Origin: Lycocorax pyrrhopterus obiensis
Taxonomy: Eukaryota; Chordata; Aves; Passeriformes; Paradisaeidae
DNA length: 64,000 nucleotides
Direction: 5' to 3'
Assembly (NCBI GenBank): GCA_014706295.1
Contig: JACSVZ010000007.1
Span: 62,135,475-62,199,474, forward strand
Shown: in pieces, positions 10,201 to 24,313 of the stretch
How the letters are laid out: each line of letters opens with the position of its first letter
Numbering within the stretch: the first letter of the stretch is position 1
Position numbers and translations under genes: made by a program
Notes under the pieces: model-generated
Told to the model about the DNA's origin: nothing
The model's input: the letters and a program-made list of their open reading frames with translations, nothing else
Database searches by the model: none

Positions 10201-10977
10201 CTACGGCTTCTTCCACCAGCACGTGGTGCCAAACGCGAGAAAAGAAAAGTCTGGAGCGGATGAACGGAATCAAACTCTCATGCACTACCACTGAATGTCA
10301 TCACAGGGGTATGGAGCACCAAGCACGACACAGGAACCACTTTTACTTGCAGAACCAAAGCTAACCATAGAGAGAATGGTAAAAAGTGGGGTTTGCTGAA
10401 CTGCCAGCACGTGGGGGACAGGCAGGAGCTGCCGGTGTCTCCTCGGCCCCCGCCGCTACGCTACAGCCAGAAATGAAAAAGCACAAGACCAAACATTGAG
10501 TTAACAGCACGGCCACCTCACCTGTCGCTATATATCTGACAACTTAAATCGAAAATATTAGCTTGGAAAGAAACCAGCAACATCATTCCAAGAGGGTTAC
10601 ACACATCCTTAGCAGTTAACTTTGCTCAGCACAGCTCTGGTGCTTTAAATACGGAACAATCAAACAATTTTGTGAGCAGAAAAGTGACACGGATTTATTC
10701 TTTACATGGGTTTGGTTTTTTTTTTTTCTGTTTTTGTTTTGTTTTTCTCTTTCTAGGCAACTCTACAGACTTCAGATCTTTTGCCTCGCAATGCAGATCA
10801 TCTGATTCCCCCAAAAGGTGGCCAGGTTCTTTAAACATGCACATCTCTGTAGCTTCCAGGCCGTGTTTTTTTACTTATTTTTGTTTAAATTCTGCGGACC
10901 AGCAGGTCGTCCCCATTCCTAAAAACTCTACATCAGTGTTCAGGGTGGCCTGAGTGCCCGTCAGGCTCCTCCAGGGT
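7300..10977 (-). other. GNG2: Probable GNG2 3' UTR and flank
   Basis: Non-repetitive sequence with UTR-like composition follows the GNG2 stop at 10978. Minus-strand AATAAA hexamers (TTTATT on the plus strand) occur at about 10691, 7806 and 7319. Mammalian GNG2 has a long 3' UTR (family knowledge), so the distal sites are plausible. In that case the 18-bp minisatellite at 8771-9955 would be transcribed. Which site is used cannot be told from sequence. Confidence 0.45.
8771..9955. repeat. 18-bp minisatellite, GAGCAGCATCCCATGGAG family
   Basis: About 65 copies of an 18-bp unit with variants (GGGCTGTATCCTACCATG; GGGCAGCATCCCATTGTG). Because 18 is a multiple of three, several frames stay open over hundreds of codons on both strands (6-residue repeats such as EQHPME or GMLLHG). 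This is not evidence of coding. Confidence 0.97.
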
Positions 10978-12162
<1,185 letters not shown>

Positions 12163-13761
12163 TTAGAGCCGCTGGAATGACGGGGTGAGGATGGGAGATG
12201 CCACCCCAGGGCAGGGACATAGTGCCAGTGGTGGCCTCCCCATCGTCCCCAGAGCAGGGATGCCCCTTAGGTGACACTGGGACTGTCCAGAGCCCAGCCT
12301 GCAGCAGCAGGACTCCAGCTGAGCTGTGCTTTGGCGTTTGCTGTTCCATGAAATCCCGTGGCAGCCACAGAAATCAGGGAGCAGGCTCCGCCAGCAGCCC
12401 GAGCTGCCGTGCCAGACTCATTCCCTGCCCATCATCCAGCCCAGTGGGTGTCCCCAGTGTGTGTCCGGTGTCCCTCGGCCTCCCTCGCTTTGTCCCCGCT
12501 GCCAATTTGCACATTGAGATGCTAAACAGGATGCTGGAGTTTCCTGTTTCTCGAGATTTCTACCCCAGGCAGGCGGGGGGATGCTCATTAAGGCCACGCT
12601 GGGGCTGGATCCCGGATGTTTTTCCGGCACCTTCTCCCAGCAGTGAGCTCTGGCAGAGGCAGCAGAATCCCAGCATCCAGCTCCTCGAGCAGCAAGGATT
12701 TTCCAGCAGTGCTCCTTGCCTGCCAGCTCCAAAATGGGGGTTTTTTCGGGATGTCCTGCAATAGCAGGGCACAGCGAGACCCCTAGGTGATGGGACAAGC
12801 CCTAAAATAAGGGAATTGCGGTGTTTTCAGGAAAAGCTGAGGGCTCAAGCTCATCTTTTGGGGTTTAGAGCGTTTGGAGAGAGGGGTTTATAGAAGAAAT
12901 CAGCGTGGCACTGGTGCCTGTGCTCGGAGAATGAGTCACGCCAGGGCCAGCCGGGGTTTGAGGATGAGGAGGGGAGCTCGAGGAGGGGTTCATTTTTACC
13001 AGAAGCCGATCTCTCCGGTGATTTGTGCCTCTAAGGGAAGCTCTGCTCCTCTCGGCCCTTCACCGCCTACAAATGAAGAGAACAGAAAATGCAGCTCAGC
13101 TCCACGGGAACATCACCCACGGCACCAGGGACCCCAGAAGTCCCTCGCAGACGCCGGGTGCTGCACCCCCGGGCTCCTTCCGTGTGTCCCCCGCCCCGTG
13201 CCGTGCAAGCCCAGCCCCCAGTGACATTTTTTTTTGTTTGCATTCAGCGAGGTTTTCAGCACAGGAAGAGGTTTCAGTCAGCGGGCAAGTAGCCCAGGGC
13301 TGCTGGCAGCCCCGGCAGCCGAGCGGGCTGGAGGATGCACAGGGACAGGGATTTAACTGTGTCTGGGGCACAGAGCTCGTGCTGGGGTGGAAGGAGAATC
13401 CCCTGGGGAATGCTGCCAAAATCCTCCAGCCCAGCTCCTGGTGCCGGCCCGAGCTCCTGGCTGGATCTGCTCCCCCCAGGCCCAGCTCTGTGCCATGGCC
13501 GGAGCTTCAGCTCAGCCCGTGCGTTGTTTCTGTGTGGGTTTATCTCATCTCTCCCGTCTCTTTCTTGGTGCGGCTGGAGGAGGGTTTGAGCAGCAGAGTG
13601 CACCCCTCCTGCTTTCCCTTCTCCCTGCAAAGCCACGCAGTGTGCCCTGGCTCTGCCACAGCAGCTGGGAAAGCTGGTGCAGCTTCAACCAAGATGCTGC
13701 TGCTGCTGCTGCTGCGTGGTTTGGGTGCCACAGAGACCTTCCCGAGGTGGGAAATGCCATC

Positions 13762-13915
13762 CTGGTGGAATTCTCATCCCTGGAAGTGTTCCAAAAGTGT
13801 GTAGATGTGGCACCTGGGGACATGGGTTAGTGCTGGGCTTGGCAGTGCTGGGGGAATGGCTGCACTCGATCTTAGAGGGCTTTTCCAACCTGAACGATTC
13901 TGTGTTGTGCCCTTT
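13762..13915 (+). repeat. CR1 LINE 3' end, GTGGATGTGGCACTTGGGG subfamily
   Basis: A different CR1 lineage from most copies here. It shows ATCCCTGGAAGTGTTCCAAA, the TGTGGCACCTGGGGACATGG block, and TTTTCCAACCTGAACGATTC at the 3' end. Confidence 0.85.
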
Positions 13916-14616
13916 CACACAAAGGACCTGCTCCAGTGGCAGGGAATCACTTCAGGGACTTCAGTCACTCCATGTTTAGGATCCGTGGGGGCAGGGAGGG
14001 CTGCTGACAGCGTCTGTATGGCTCTTACAGCCCCGCTCCTTTAAATAATTCTGTATATCCAACCCTGCTGCCACCCTCCTGCGAGGAAACCCTCCCTTGC
14101 TCTTAAGACATCCAGCCCTAGGGGCACTAAAATGGGGAAAACTGCCCCAAAAATAAGGTGAGGGAAGGGTGGGAGGGGTCATCTATGAGCACAGGCCTGC
14201 TGGGACCGTGCTGGGGACTCTGGGGCAACTCAGCCGCCTCAGAGGAGCCTCCCAGGAGCCACCACACCCTCGGCCGCGCCTCTGCAGGTGCTTCAAGCAG
14301 AAACGAGAACCAGTTTGGGGCCAGCGATGGTTTTAGAGCATTTCCACCCCCGGGGAAACCTGGGGCGTTTCCTCCACCACGAATAACAAAAAAACCAGCA
14401 GATGACACTGCAAAGTGAGCTGGTGAATGTCTCACCCCGGCAAACAGCCCTGCAGCAGCTCAGGGGGCAGCAGAGCTGCTCCAGCAGGGCAGCCACAAAG
14501 GCAGCTTTTAAATCCCAGAGTGAGGAGACCCCACTGTGCCCCCGGGAAGGTGTGGAACCACCAGGGGTAAACCCAGACTTCCATGGGGTTTTTTTTGTTT
14601 GGATTGGATTTATCAT

Positions 14617-14935
14617 AGGGGGATGGAATGGGTTGGGGTGGAAGGGACCTTAAATCCCATCCCATCCCTGCCATGGGCAGGGACACCTTCCACTAGCCCA
14701 GGCTGCTCCAAGCCCCATCCAGCCTGGCCTTGGACACTTCCAGGGATCCAGGGGCAGCCACAGCTTCTCTGGGAATTTCATCCCAGCCCCTCCCCACCCT
14801 CCCAGCCAGGAATTCCTTCCCAATATCCCATCCATCCCTGCCCTCTGGCACTGGGAAGCCATTCCCTGTGTCCTGTCCCTCCATCCCTTGTCCAAAGTCC
14901 CTCTCCAGCTTTTTTGCATCCTTTTAAACGGATTC
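14617..14935 (-). repeat. CR1 LINE copy
   Basis: Extends from GGAATGGGTTGGGGTGGAAG to the TGTCCAAAGTCCCTCTCCAG region. About 20 bases of the CACCCTGTGCCAGGGCCTC block are lost relative to its neighbours. Confidence 0.9.
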
Positions 14936-15689
14936 ACCCCTTCCCATACACAGTAAATAACCCCCGGCCCCTCTGCACAACAGACAAATATCAAAACAAA
15001 GCCTGGCAAGATCCCGAGCTGTAATTACAGCGCAGAGCCCAAACGAGACAATATCCATGTCCTGGCCGTGTTAAACATCATTAGCATGAAAATAATGAGT
15101 AAGGACTCATTAACCTGTGGGCTCCAAGGCAGGAATCCCGTTATCCAGGCACTGCACGTGCCATTAAGTGAGGGAAATAAGGCGCTGTCTGAATTCCCTT
15201 GGGAATGCCATAAGACTCCTCACCGGGTGTGAGAGCAGCCCTGTGATAATGGGAAGACCAGGAAATATTGGGAAGCACGTTGGTTTCAGCTTCGTGCTCG
15301 GGATTTTGCTGGTTGGGGCCAGGAGCTGAGCTCTGCTGGAGGGGACCTGGTGATTAATTGGGATAACGCTGGCACAGCTCCCTCAGTGACCTGTATCCAA
15401 GGGCTGCCATTGCTCCACCATCCTGGGAATGCCCAGATTCCCCAAATGGGGCCAGGCAGGCTCTCTGCATCCACCACGTCTCCAACCTTGGCTCTGGAAG
15501 TTCCCATCCCTGTGCCTGCCCAGGGACGGATGTCACTGCCAGGAAAGACAATGCCTGGAAAATGAACTTCTCTCTAAATGTCACGCTCAAATATTTTGGC
15601 ATTTTTCCTTGGATCTGAGGATACTTTCCGGGGTGTTGTTTGGTTGGCTGCGATGAGTAAAGAGGAACCAGGGGTTGAAGGAGAGGAGG

Positions 15690-15907
15690 ATGCTCCAGCA
15701 GCTTGGCTTGGCTTAAATCTCTTCCCTGGGAGGGTGGTGAGGCCCTGGCACAGGTTTCCCAGAAAAGCTGAGCCTGGAAGTGTCCAGGCCAGGCTGGACG
15801 GGGCTTGGAGCAACCTGGGATAGTGAAAGGTGTCCCTGCCCATGGCAGGGGGTGGACTGGGATGGGTTTTAAGGTCCATTCCAACCCAAACCGTTGTGAG
15901 ATTCCAT
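15690..15907 (+). repeat. CR1 LINE copy
   Basis: Runs from the TTGGCTTAAATCTCTTCC segment through CATGGCAGGGGGTGGACTGG to GAGATTCCATGAA. Confidence 0.9.
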
Positions 15908-16784
15908 GAAAAACGCTGGCAATAAATGTCTGGACACGGAAGTTTTGCTGCTGATCTTTCCTAGTTGGTCCCTAAGCTCCAAAAAAACCACCTCATTCGT
16001 TGCTGTCTGCTGAATGAAGAGCCTTTGATAGATTTGGATGACATTTTCTTCTGTCATCAGCAGCACCCAGCCCAAACAGGCACCAAAAATTGGGATTTAG
16101 GTGGGCAAAGAGCGAGGCACATCCCTGATCCCTGATGCAGCTGTGGCAGCTCTTGGTCTGCTCATTCCAGCTTGGCCAAAATCTTCATCTTTCACCCGCG
16201 ATGTGGAGCAACAAATGTGGATGTGGAGCAGCTCGATGGGATGGGATTGGGGTTTAAAGTGCTCTGAGCTGAAAGCCACCATCGCTCTGGGCCAAGGGCC
16301 AAGCAGCCCTCCTCCATCCCAGTCAATCCCATCCACCTGCATTCCTGGATGCATTCCCACACCAAATGGCACATCCAACCCCCCCAAAAAAGCCACTGCA
16401 AAAGGAGCATTTCTTGGTGCTGAGCCCTCCTGCTAAGCTGCCATCCCATTCTCCCCTCCCAGCCCGGGCTCCTGTGGGGCTCTGGCACCCCCAGAGCTGC
16501 CAGCTCTGCTTGCAGCAGGAATTGAGCTTCGTTTGCCAGCTCCTCGTCAGCACCAGCTGCCGCCTGCTTTGCACAGAGCGGAGCTGAGAGGCTCTGGAGC
16601 AGAGAGGATCCTGGAATCCGGGTGCCTTGTACTGGGTCCATCACCAGCTCCAGCTCCCAGCCCATGGAATCGGAGCTTAACCACTTCCATGAGTTTTTTT
16701 CTCCTCTTTTAGTTGGGTTTTAACTCAGGGTCCATGTGGGTGGGGATTGGAATTCTCCTGAACGTTGAAAAAAATGGTATTTCC

Positions 16785-16922
16785 CCATCCCTGGAAGTGT
16801 CCAAGGCCAGGTTGGACAGGGCTTGGAGCAACCTGGGACAGTGGAAGGTGTCCCTGCCCATGGCAGGGGTGGAGAAAGATGAGCTTTAAGATCCCTTCCA
16901 ACCCAAACCATCCCACAGTGTT
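16785..16922 (+). repeat. CR1 LINE 3'-end copy
   Basis: Starts CCATCCCTGGAAGTGTCCAA and ends after CCAACCCAAACCATCCCACA. Confidence 0.9.
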
Positions 16923-17261
16923 ACGATTTTAAGGGTGATTAATTAGTGCAATTACCCTAAATAGGCACTGCCATTGCAGAAGGGGGCTCTCAAAGCACAT
17001 TTTGCACTGGGTTGGGCCTGTCACTGTCCAAAGGCAGCCCTAACCCTGGGAAGCATCCCTGGAAAGCGCTTCCTGACACGCCTGGAGGTGCAGACAGGCA
17101 CTGAGGGAGATTTCACGGCTGTCACGAGACACCTCCTGCATCTCTCGGGGCCTGAGGCCTTCACCCACCCAACTGTGGCCCTTCCCAGCTTTAAACCCGT
17201 GGAACACGTCCTCTCCCACCAGCTGGAATTGGAATAGGCAGGAAGAGGCACGGGAATTGGC

Positions 17262-17385
17262 AGCCCAATCCCTGGAGGGATGTAAAATCCATGTGGATGT
17301 GGCACTCGGGGACAGTGGTGGCCTTGGCAGTGCTGTGGGAACGATCTTAGAGGGCTTTTCCGACCTGAATGATTCCAGGATTCAA
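17262..17385 (+). repeat. CR1 LINE 3' end, GTGGATGTGGCACT subfamily
   Basis: Shows CCCTGGAGGGATGTAAAATC, TGTGGCACTCGGGGACAGTG and a TTTTCCGACCTGAATGATTC end. Confidence 0.85.
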
Positions 17386-18711
17386 TTTTCCAGGCTTTTT
17401 TCACCTCCCAGCGAGCTTTTCCTCTGTTTTTCAGAAAACCCTTCTCTCCCCTCTGAACCAAAAGGAAAAGCAGGAGTGAAACAGAAAGTGCTGACATTGG
17501 CCAGGCCAAAACCTCTCCGTTCCCTCACCGCAAAGACCGAAAGCAGCAGCACCCACAGTCAAAATCAGTTCCTTTTTGGGGTGAAAGCAGCGGCCTCCCG
17601 GCTCCTTGGTTTCAAAAAAAGTCATATTTTCCATCCCTGACACACCAGCATTTTCCACTCAGTTACAGCAAAGCGGGTGAATCCCACGGGGACAGGCAGG
17701 ATTTTGGGGACAGCAGGGATCAGGCCTGTTCCCACCAGGCAGGCATCACCCAGGGGGGAGGTTGGTTTAGAAAAAGGGGGGTCTTTTTGACAGAAAAGGG
17801 GGTTTTCGGTCCAGAAAATGGAGGTTTGGTCCAGAAAATGGGGGATTGTCCAGAAAATTTTCCAGGCTGGGTGTTGTAACAGAGGGATTTGTCCCACATC
17901 TCATTCTTGCTGGGATTTCTCCTTGTCCCTGTGCTTCCCAAGAGCTGAGCCCAGCCCAGCTCGCTGCATCCCCACCGAGGCAAGCAGGCTCTCCCAAAAA
18001 CTGCCTTTTTCTCCCCAAAACCAGCCAGGATGCAGCATCCAGAAGGGATAAGTGGGAATGCTGCCGGTCACCGTCCGGCTGGAGCGTGGGAATCCTTCGT
18101 GAGGGGCTGGGTGGCTTCACCAGGCATCTTGTGGCTTTTGCTAAAAGCCACGGCTAAAAATAGGGGGCTCAGCTGCAAAAAAAAATACTGCTAAATATAC
18201 CCAGAAAAGCACAAAAATACAACAGGCAAAACAGAAAATAGCAGAGCCGTGTTTTCCAGGGGGTGGGAGATGGGATGGTCCCACCGATCCCACCGGGAGT
18301 TACAGATCCGGCTGGGAAAGGAGCCTTAAACCACCCAAATTCCAAATGTTTCACTCTTTCCTTAATGGGCTGAGCTCGGTTTGTGCCTGTGGGCTTCCCT
18401 GGGGCAAAACACCTTAATCCTGGAGTGGTGGTTCCAGCCACAGCTCCCAGCCCCTCTCCGCAGGGATTTTATTCCCTTTCCCAGCCAGTTTTTTCTCCCG
18501 GATGTCCAACAGGGTATTTAAATCCCTGGGAAGCAGCTCGCAGGTCAGAGACGCGCCGGCAGATAAATAAATAAATAAATTCGAAGGCGACGGAGGAGTG
18601 GGGGAAAAAAAACGAGCCCGTTTCCATGGAAACAGCTTCGTTATCCCGGCAGCGCCCGATCCCTCCTGCCAAACAGGAGAGGTGGGATGGGCGCTCCGGT
18701 TCGGTCCCAGT

Positions 18712-18842
18712 TATTGATCCCGGAATGGTTTGGCTTGGAAGGGACCTTAAACCTCACCCAGAGCCACCCTCTGCCACGGGCAGGGACTCCTTCCACTGTC
18801 CCAGGCTGCTCCAAGCCCCGTCCAACCTGGCATTTCCAAGGA
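18712..18842 (-). repeat. CR1 LINE 3'-end copy
   Basis: Begins GGAATGGTTTGGCTTGGAAG and breaks off after CATTTCCAAGGATGGG. Confidence 0.88.
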
Positions 18843-19535
18843 TGGGAATTACCAAGGCAAGGCAAAGCCAATTTTCCTCTTCCCTCATTTTGCTCGAAAG
18901 GCAGAGCTCAGCACTGGGATTGGCTCTGCACGAGCCTGGCTCGGGATGTGCTCTTCACCCACCTCGTGTGCCAGAGCTGACCACAGCTGCAGCCCAGATG
19001 GAGTCAGGAGGCTCCGGCCTCACATTCCCGGTGTGTCCCTTTTCCCTGGAGCAGCCCCTTCCCCGTGGGCATCACGTGCAGTGGGAACCTCGGCTGCTTC
19101 TTTGCTCTCAGGCCCCTCACGGCTCAAACTGAGGCAAACAGAAACCAACCTCCCCTTCCTGTTTTTGTTTTTTAGGGTTTTTAGGGGGTTTTTTATAAAG
19201 ATTGTTCAGGTGAAGGACCGGCAGCTTGGGACATCTGCTCCAGTCCCTCCCTCATTCCCTGGGACATCTGCTCCGGTCCCTCCTGCCACCATTCCTACAA
19301 GATTTTGGCTCTCTCCATCCCAGTGCCACAGGGAGGGAGCACAGACCTGCTCCAGGGTTGGAAAAAGGGTCCAGAACCATGGGAATGCCACTAGGGAATA
19401 CACTGGTAGTTGAGCAAACCCCCAGTCTGCTCCAGGGCTGTCATTTGGGGGAAAACCCTGGGGAAAAGTGTTGGTGCACAAGGGATGATCCCAGTGGTGG
19501 GAGCAGATCAGGCTCTGGGTGTGCCCTGACCTTGG

Positions 19536-22500
19536 CCAAATACTGGGGAATAAGGAGGCCCAAATTCTGAGGAATAAGAATTCCCAAATACCGAGGAATA
19601 ACATGCCCAAATACCAGGGAACAAGGATGCCCAAATATTGAGGAATAAGGAGGCCCAGATTCTGAGGAATAAGAATTCCCAAATACCAAAGAATAAGGAT
19701 GCCCAAATTCTGAGGAATAAGAATTCCCAAATACTGGGGAGTTCAGGGCTGCCCAGATCCTGAGGAATAAGGGTGTCCAAAAGCTGAGGAATCAGGATGC
19801 CCAAATACCGAGGAATAACGTGCCCAAATACCAGGGAACGAGGATGCCCAAATATTGAGGAATAAGGATGCCCAAATACCAAGGAATACAAGTGCCCACA
19901 CACAGGGCAAATAAGGACTTCCCAAATATCTGGGGAATAAGGATGCCCAGATACTGAGGAATTAGGATTCCCAAATACTGGGGGGAAAGGATGTCCAAAT
20001 TTTGAGGAATAAGAATGTTCAAATACTGAGGAATAAGGATGCCCAGATACTGGAGAATTCAGGGATACCCAAACACTGAGGAATAAGGATGCCCATGTAG
20101 AGGGAAATAAGTATTCCCAGGTATTTGGGGAATAAGGATGCCCAAACACTGAGGAATAAGGATGCCCAAATATCAGGGAATAAGGCTGCCCAGATACTGA
20201 GGGATGAGAAAGCCCATAGAGAGGGAAATAAGGATTCCCAGATATTTGGGGAATAAGGATGCCTAAATACCAGGGAATAAGGATGCACAAATACTGGGTG
20301 GAATAAGGATGTCCAAATTTTGAGGGATAAGGCTGCCCAAATACCAGGGAATATGGATGTCCAAATACTGGGGAATTCAGGGATACCCAAAAGTTGAGGG
20401 AAAAGGATGCCCATATAGAGGGAAATAAGGATGCCAAAACACCGGGGAATAAGGATGTCCAAATCCTGAGGAATAAGGATTCCCAGATATCCGAGGAATA
20501 AGGATGCCTAAATACCAGGGAATAAGAATGCCCAAATACTGGGGAATTCAGGGATACCCAAACACTGAGGAATAAGGATGCCCATGTAGAGGGAAATAAG
20601 GATTCCCAGATATTTGGGGAATAAGGATGCCCAAATTCTGAGGATTAAGAATGCCCAAACACTGAGGAATAAAGATGTTCAAATACTGAAGGATAAGGAC
20701 GTCCAGATTCTGAGGAATAGGGATGTCCAAATATTGAGGGATAAGGCTGCCCAAATACCAGGGACTAACAATGCCCAGATACTTGAAAATAAAGATGCCC
20801 AAATACTGGGTGGAATAAGGATGTCCAAATTTTGAGGGATAAGGCTGCCCAAATACCAGGGAATAAGGATGTCCAAATCCTGAGGAATAAGGATGTCCAA
20901 ATTTTGAGGGATAAGGCTGCCCAAATACCAGGGAATAAGGATGTCCAAATACTGGGGAATTCAGGGATACCCAAACACTGAGGAATAAGGATGCCCACGT
21001 AGAGGGAAATAAGGATTCCCAGATATTTGAGGAATAAGAATGCCCAAACACTGAGGAATAAAGATGTTCAAATACTGAGGGATAAGGACATCCAGATTCT
21101 GAGGAATAGGGATGTCCAAATTTTGAGGGATAAGGCTGCCCAAATACCAGGGAATATGGATGTCCAAATACCAGGGAATATGGATGTCCACATCCTGAGG
21201 AATAAGGCTGCCCAAATACCAGGGAATATGGATGTCCAAATAGTGGGGAATTCAGGGATACCCAAAAGTTGAGGGGAAAGGATGCCCATATAGAGGGAAA
21301 TAAGGATGCCAAAACACCAGGGAATAAGGATGTCCAAATCCTGAGGAATAAGGATTTCCAGATATCTGAGGAATAAGGATGCCTAAATACCAGGGAATAA
21401 GGATGCCCAGATACTGAGGGATGAGAAAGCCCATACAGAGGGAAATAAGGATTCCCAGATATTTCAGGAATAAGAATGCCCAAATACTGGTGGAACAAGG
21501 GTGTCCACATTTTGAGGAATAAGAACGTTCAAATACTGAAGGATAAGGACATCCAGATTCTGAGGAATAGGGATGTCCAAATATTGAGGGATAAGGCTGC
21601 CCAAATACCAGGGAATATGGATGTCCAAATCCTGAGGAATTAGGCTGCCCAAATACCAAGGAATAAGAATTCCCAAATACTGGGGAATTCAGGAATACCC
21701 AAAAGTTGAGGGAAAAGGATGCCCATATAGAGGGAAATAAGGATGTCAAAACACCGGGGAATAAGGATTCCCAGATATCTGAGGAATAAGGATGCCTAAA
21801 TACCAGGGAATAAGGATGCCCAGATACTGAGGAATTAGGATTCCCAAATACTGGTGGAACAAGGATGTCCAAATTTTGAGGAATAAGAATGTTCAAGTAC
21901 TGAGGAATAAGGATGCCCAGATACTGGAGAATTCAGGGATACCCGAACACTGAGGAATAAGGATGCCCACGTAGAGGGAAATAAGGATTCCCAGATATTT
22001 CAGGAATAAGAATGCCCAAACACTGAGGAATAAGGATGCCCAAACACTGAGGAATAAAGATGTTCAAATACTGAGGGATAAGGACGTCCAGATTCTGAGG
22101 AATAGGGATGTCCAAATTTGAGGGATAAGGCTGCCCAAATACCAGGGAATATGGATGTCCAAATACCAGGGAATATGGATGTCCACATCCTGAGGAATAA
22201 GGCTGCCCAAATACCAGGGAATATGGATGTCCAAATACTGGGGAATTCAGGGATACCCAAAAGTTGAGGAAAAAGGATGCCCATATAGAGGGAAATAAGG
22301 ATGCCAAAACACCAGGGAATAAGGATGTCCAAATACCAGGGAATAAGGATGTCCAAATCCTGAGGAATAAGGATTTCCAGATATTTGAGGAGTAAGGATG
22401 CCTAAATACCAGGGAATAAGGATGCCCAAATACTGGGGAATTCAGGGATACCCAAACACTGAGGAATAAGGATGCCCAAATATCAAGGAATAAGAATTCC

Positions 22501-22690
22501 CAAACACTGGGGAATCCAGGAATACCCAAAAGTTGAGGAAAAAGGATGCCCATATAGAGGGAAATAAGGATGCCAAAACACCAAGGAATAAGGATGTCCA
22601 AATCCTGAGGAATAAGGATTCCCAGATATCTGAGGAATAAGGATGCCTAAATACCAGGGAATAAGGATGCCCAAATACTGGGGAGCAAGG
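19536..22690. repeat. Large 24-bp minisatellite, AATAAGGATGCCCAAATACTGAGG family, with higher-order structure
   Basis: About 130 units of 24 bases cover 3.15 kb. Variants such as AGATATTTGGGGAATAAGGA, GGGAATTCAGGGATACCC and CATATAGAGGGAAATAAG recur in the same order at several places (near 20385, 21250, 21700, 22250 and 22520), so blocks of several units have been copied together. Long minus-strand open frames of an 8-residue repeat (FGHPYSLV type) follow from the multiple-of-three period. Confidence 0.97.
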
Positions 22691-23019
22691 CTGGCATCTC
22701 CTGCTGTGGCACAGAAGGGAAGGGGCCTGGGCTGGCAGGGCACACATCCTGCCACGCCACCCCCAGCTCCGATCCCGTGCTCTCCACCCGGGCTCAGCCC
22801 CGCCACGGCTGCACTTCACTGAAAATGAAAATGCTTTAAGGTTTAGTGGGGGTTTTGGGGGTTGGGTTGGGTTTTTAAGGTTTGATAAAATGTTAAACAA
22901 CACCCAGAGGTCACCGGGAGACTGGAGGCTGCTGCAGCACAGGAGTGGAGGAGAGGAGAGCACACAGCTTCGGAAATTCCCTGAAATCCATGGATGGATC
23001 CGAGTATCTCCTGCACGCA

Positions 23020-23250
23020 GATCATGGAATTCCAGACTGGTTTGGGTTGAAAGAAACCTTAAAGTTCATCCCATCCCACCCCTGCCATGAGCAGGGACAC
23101 CTCCCACTATTCCATATTACTCACCCAGCCTGGCCCTGGACACTTCCAGGGATTGGGCATCCACAGCTTCTCTGGGCAACCTGTGCCAGGGCCTCCCCAC
23201 CCTCACAGCCAGGAATTCCTTCCTTATCTGCTCATCCAGCTCTGAACTCC
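23020..23250 (-). repeat. CR1 LINE copy
   Basis: Runs from TCATGGAATTCCAGACTGGT to CACAGCCAGGAATTCCTTCC, more diverged than most (GGTTGAAAGAAACCTTAAAG). Confidence 0.88.
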
Positions 23251-23523
23251 TGACCCTTAATTAAGGGAAGCAGCCAAGAGCTATTATTTCATGTTAATTA
23301 ACAGATCCAGTCTTGGGTTTCAGTTTTTAACATCCCACTCTTAAGTATTGGCCAGGGTCAAGATAAAGATCTTGATGGGAAGATGGGAAATGGGGATTGG
23401 AAGGGAAGGGAAGATGAAGAGAGAGCTGCAAGTGGAGTTGTTTCTCCCAGCAGCACATTTCCAAGAGGATTTGGAAAGGGACAAACTCACCCCAAGCCTC
23501 ACAAAAATCACCCCAAATTCAAG

Positions 23524-23590
23524 GCTGGGGAATGGTTCGACTCCATGATCTCAGGGATTTTCTCCAACCTAAATGGTTCCATGATTTACC
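23524..23590 (+). repeat. CR1 LINE 3'-tip fragment
   Basis: GGTTCGACTCCATGATCTCA followed by TCTCCAACCTAAATGGTTCC, the CR1 terminal region only. Confidence 0.7.
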
Positions 23591-24313
23591 AATCCCTGCT
23601 CTTCGGTGTGGGGATACAGCCACCCCAGAGGAATTGGGACAAGACATTGCCCTGATTTGGCTAAAAAATCCTATTTTTAGGGGGCACCCTCCACAGGGAA
23701 TGGAAATGCGGATTTTTGTGCCAGGTTGCTGGGCCCACCCCTCTGCAAAGCAGTTTTCAGCTCAAATAAACCCCAAATCCCCCCCCCTTTTTTTTTTTTT
23801 GCCTAGAGCCTCACCTTTTTTTTCCCCCAAAAAACCTCCTGCAGCAAGGCAAAGCCTCGGGCTGCAGAAATCCTCGTGATGAGGAATCATCCTCGGGTGA
23901 TTTCACCCCGATCAAACCTTTATTAGGATTTTATTTTAAGTAACACTCGCAGGGAGCCCAGTGACCCTTTGCAGCCGCTGGGAATCACCCAGCGAGTTAC
24001 ATCAGCAGAGAAACAACCCCGTTCAGCAGCCCCATTAGTTCGAGCCCCCCACCCCAAAGGAATTACCTGAGACTGCTTTAATTAGGTATCCAGCGTGCAA
24101 AAGAATTAATTAATTGGTGAGAAGCACCTGAACCACATTACTCATCAGGCTCTATTTCGAGCTTCAAATACAGCAAACAGGTCAGAGCCCAGCTGAGAGC
24201 GCGGAGAGAATTCCCAGGGCTGCTGCCTGGTGTTTCTCTTCCCATCCTTGTCATGGAAGGAGCAAGGCTGGGAATTTTTTTTCCCTTTTTTTTTTTTGCT
24301 ATTCATTTTCCTT

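Noticed and set aside
19508..22963. Series of minus-strand frames up to 320 codons of FGHPYS-type repeats
   Set aside because: Explained by the 24-bp minisatellite. Several frames are open at once and no splice or start context sets one apart.
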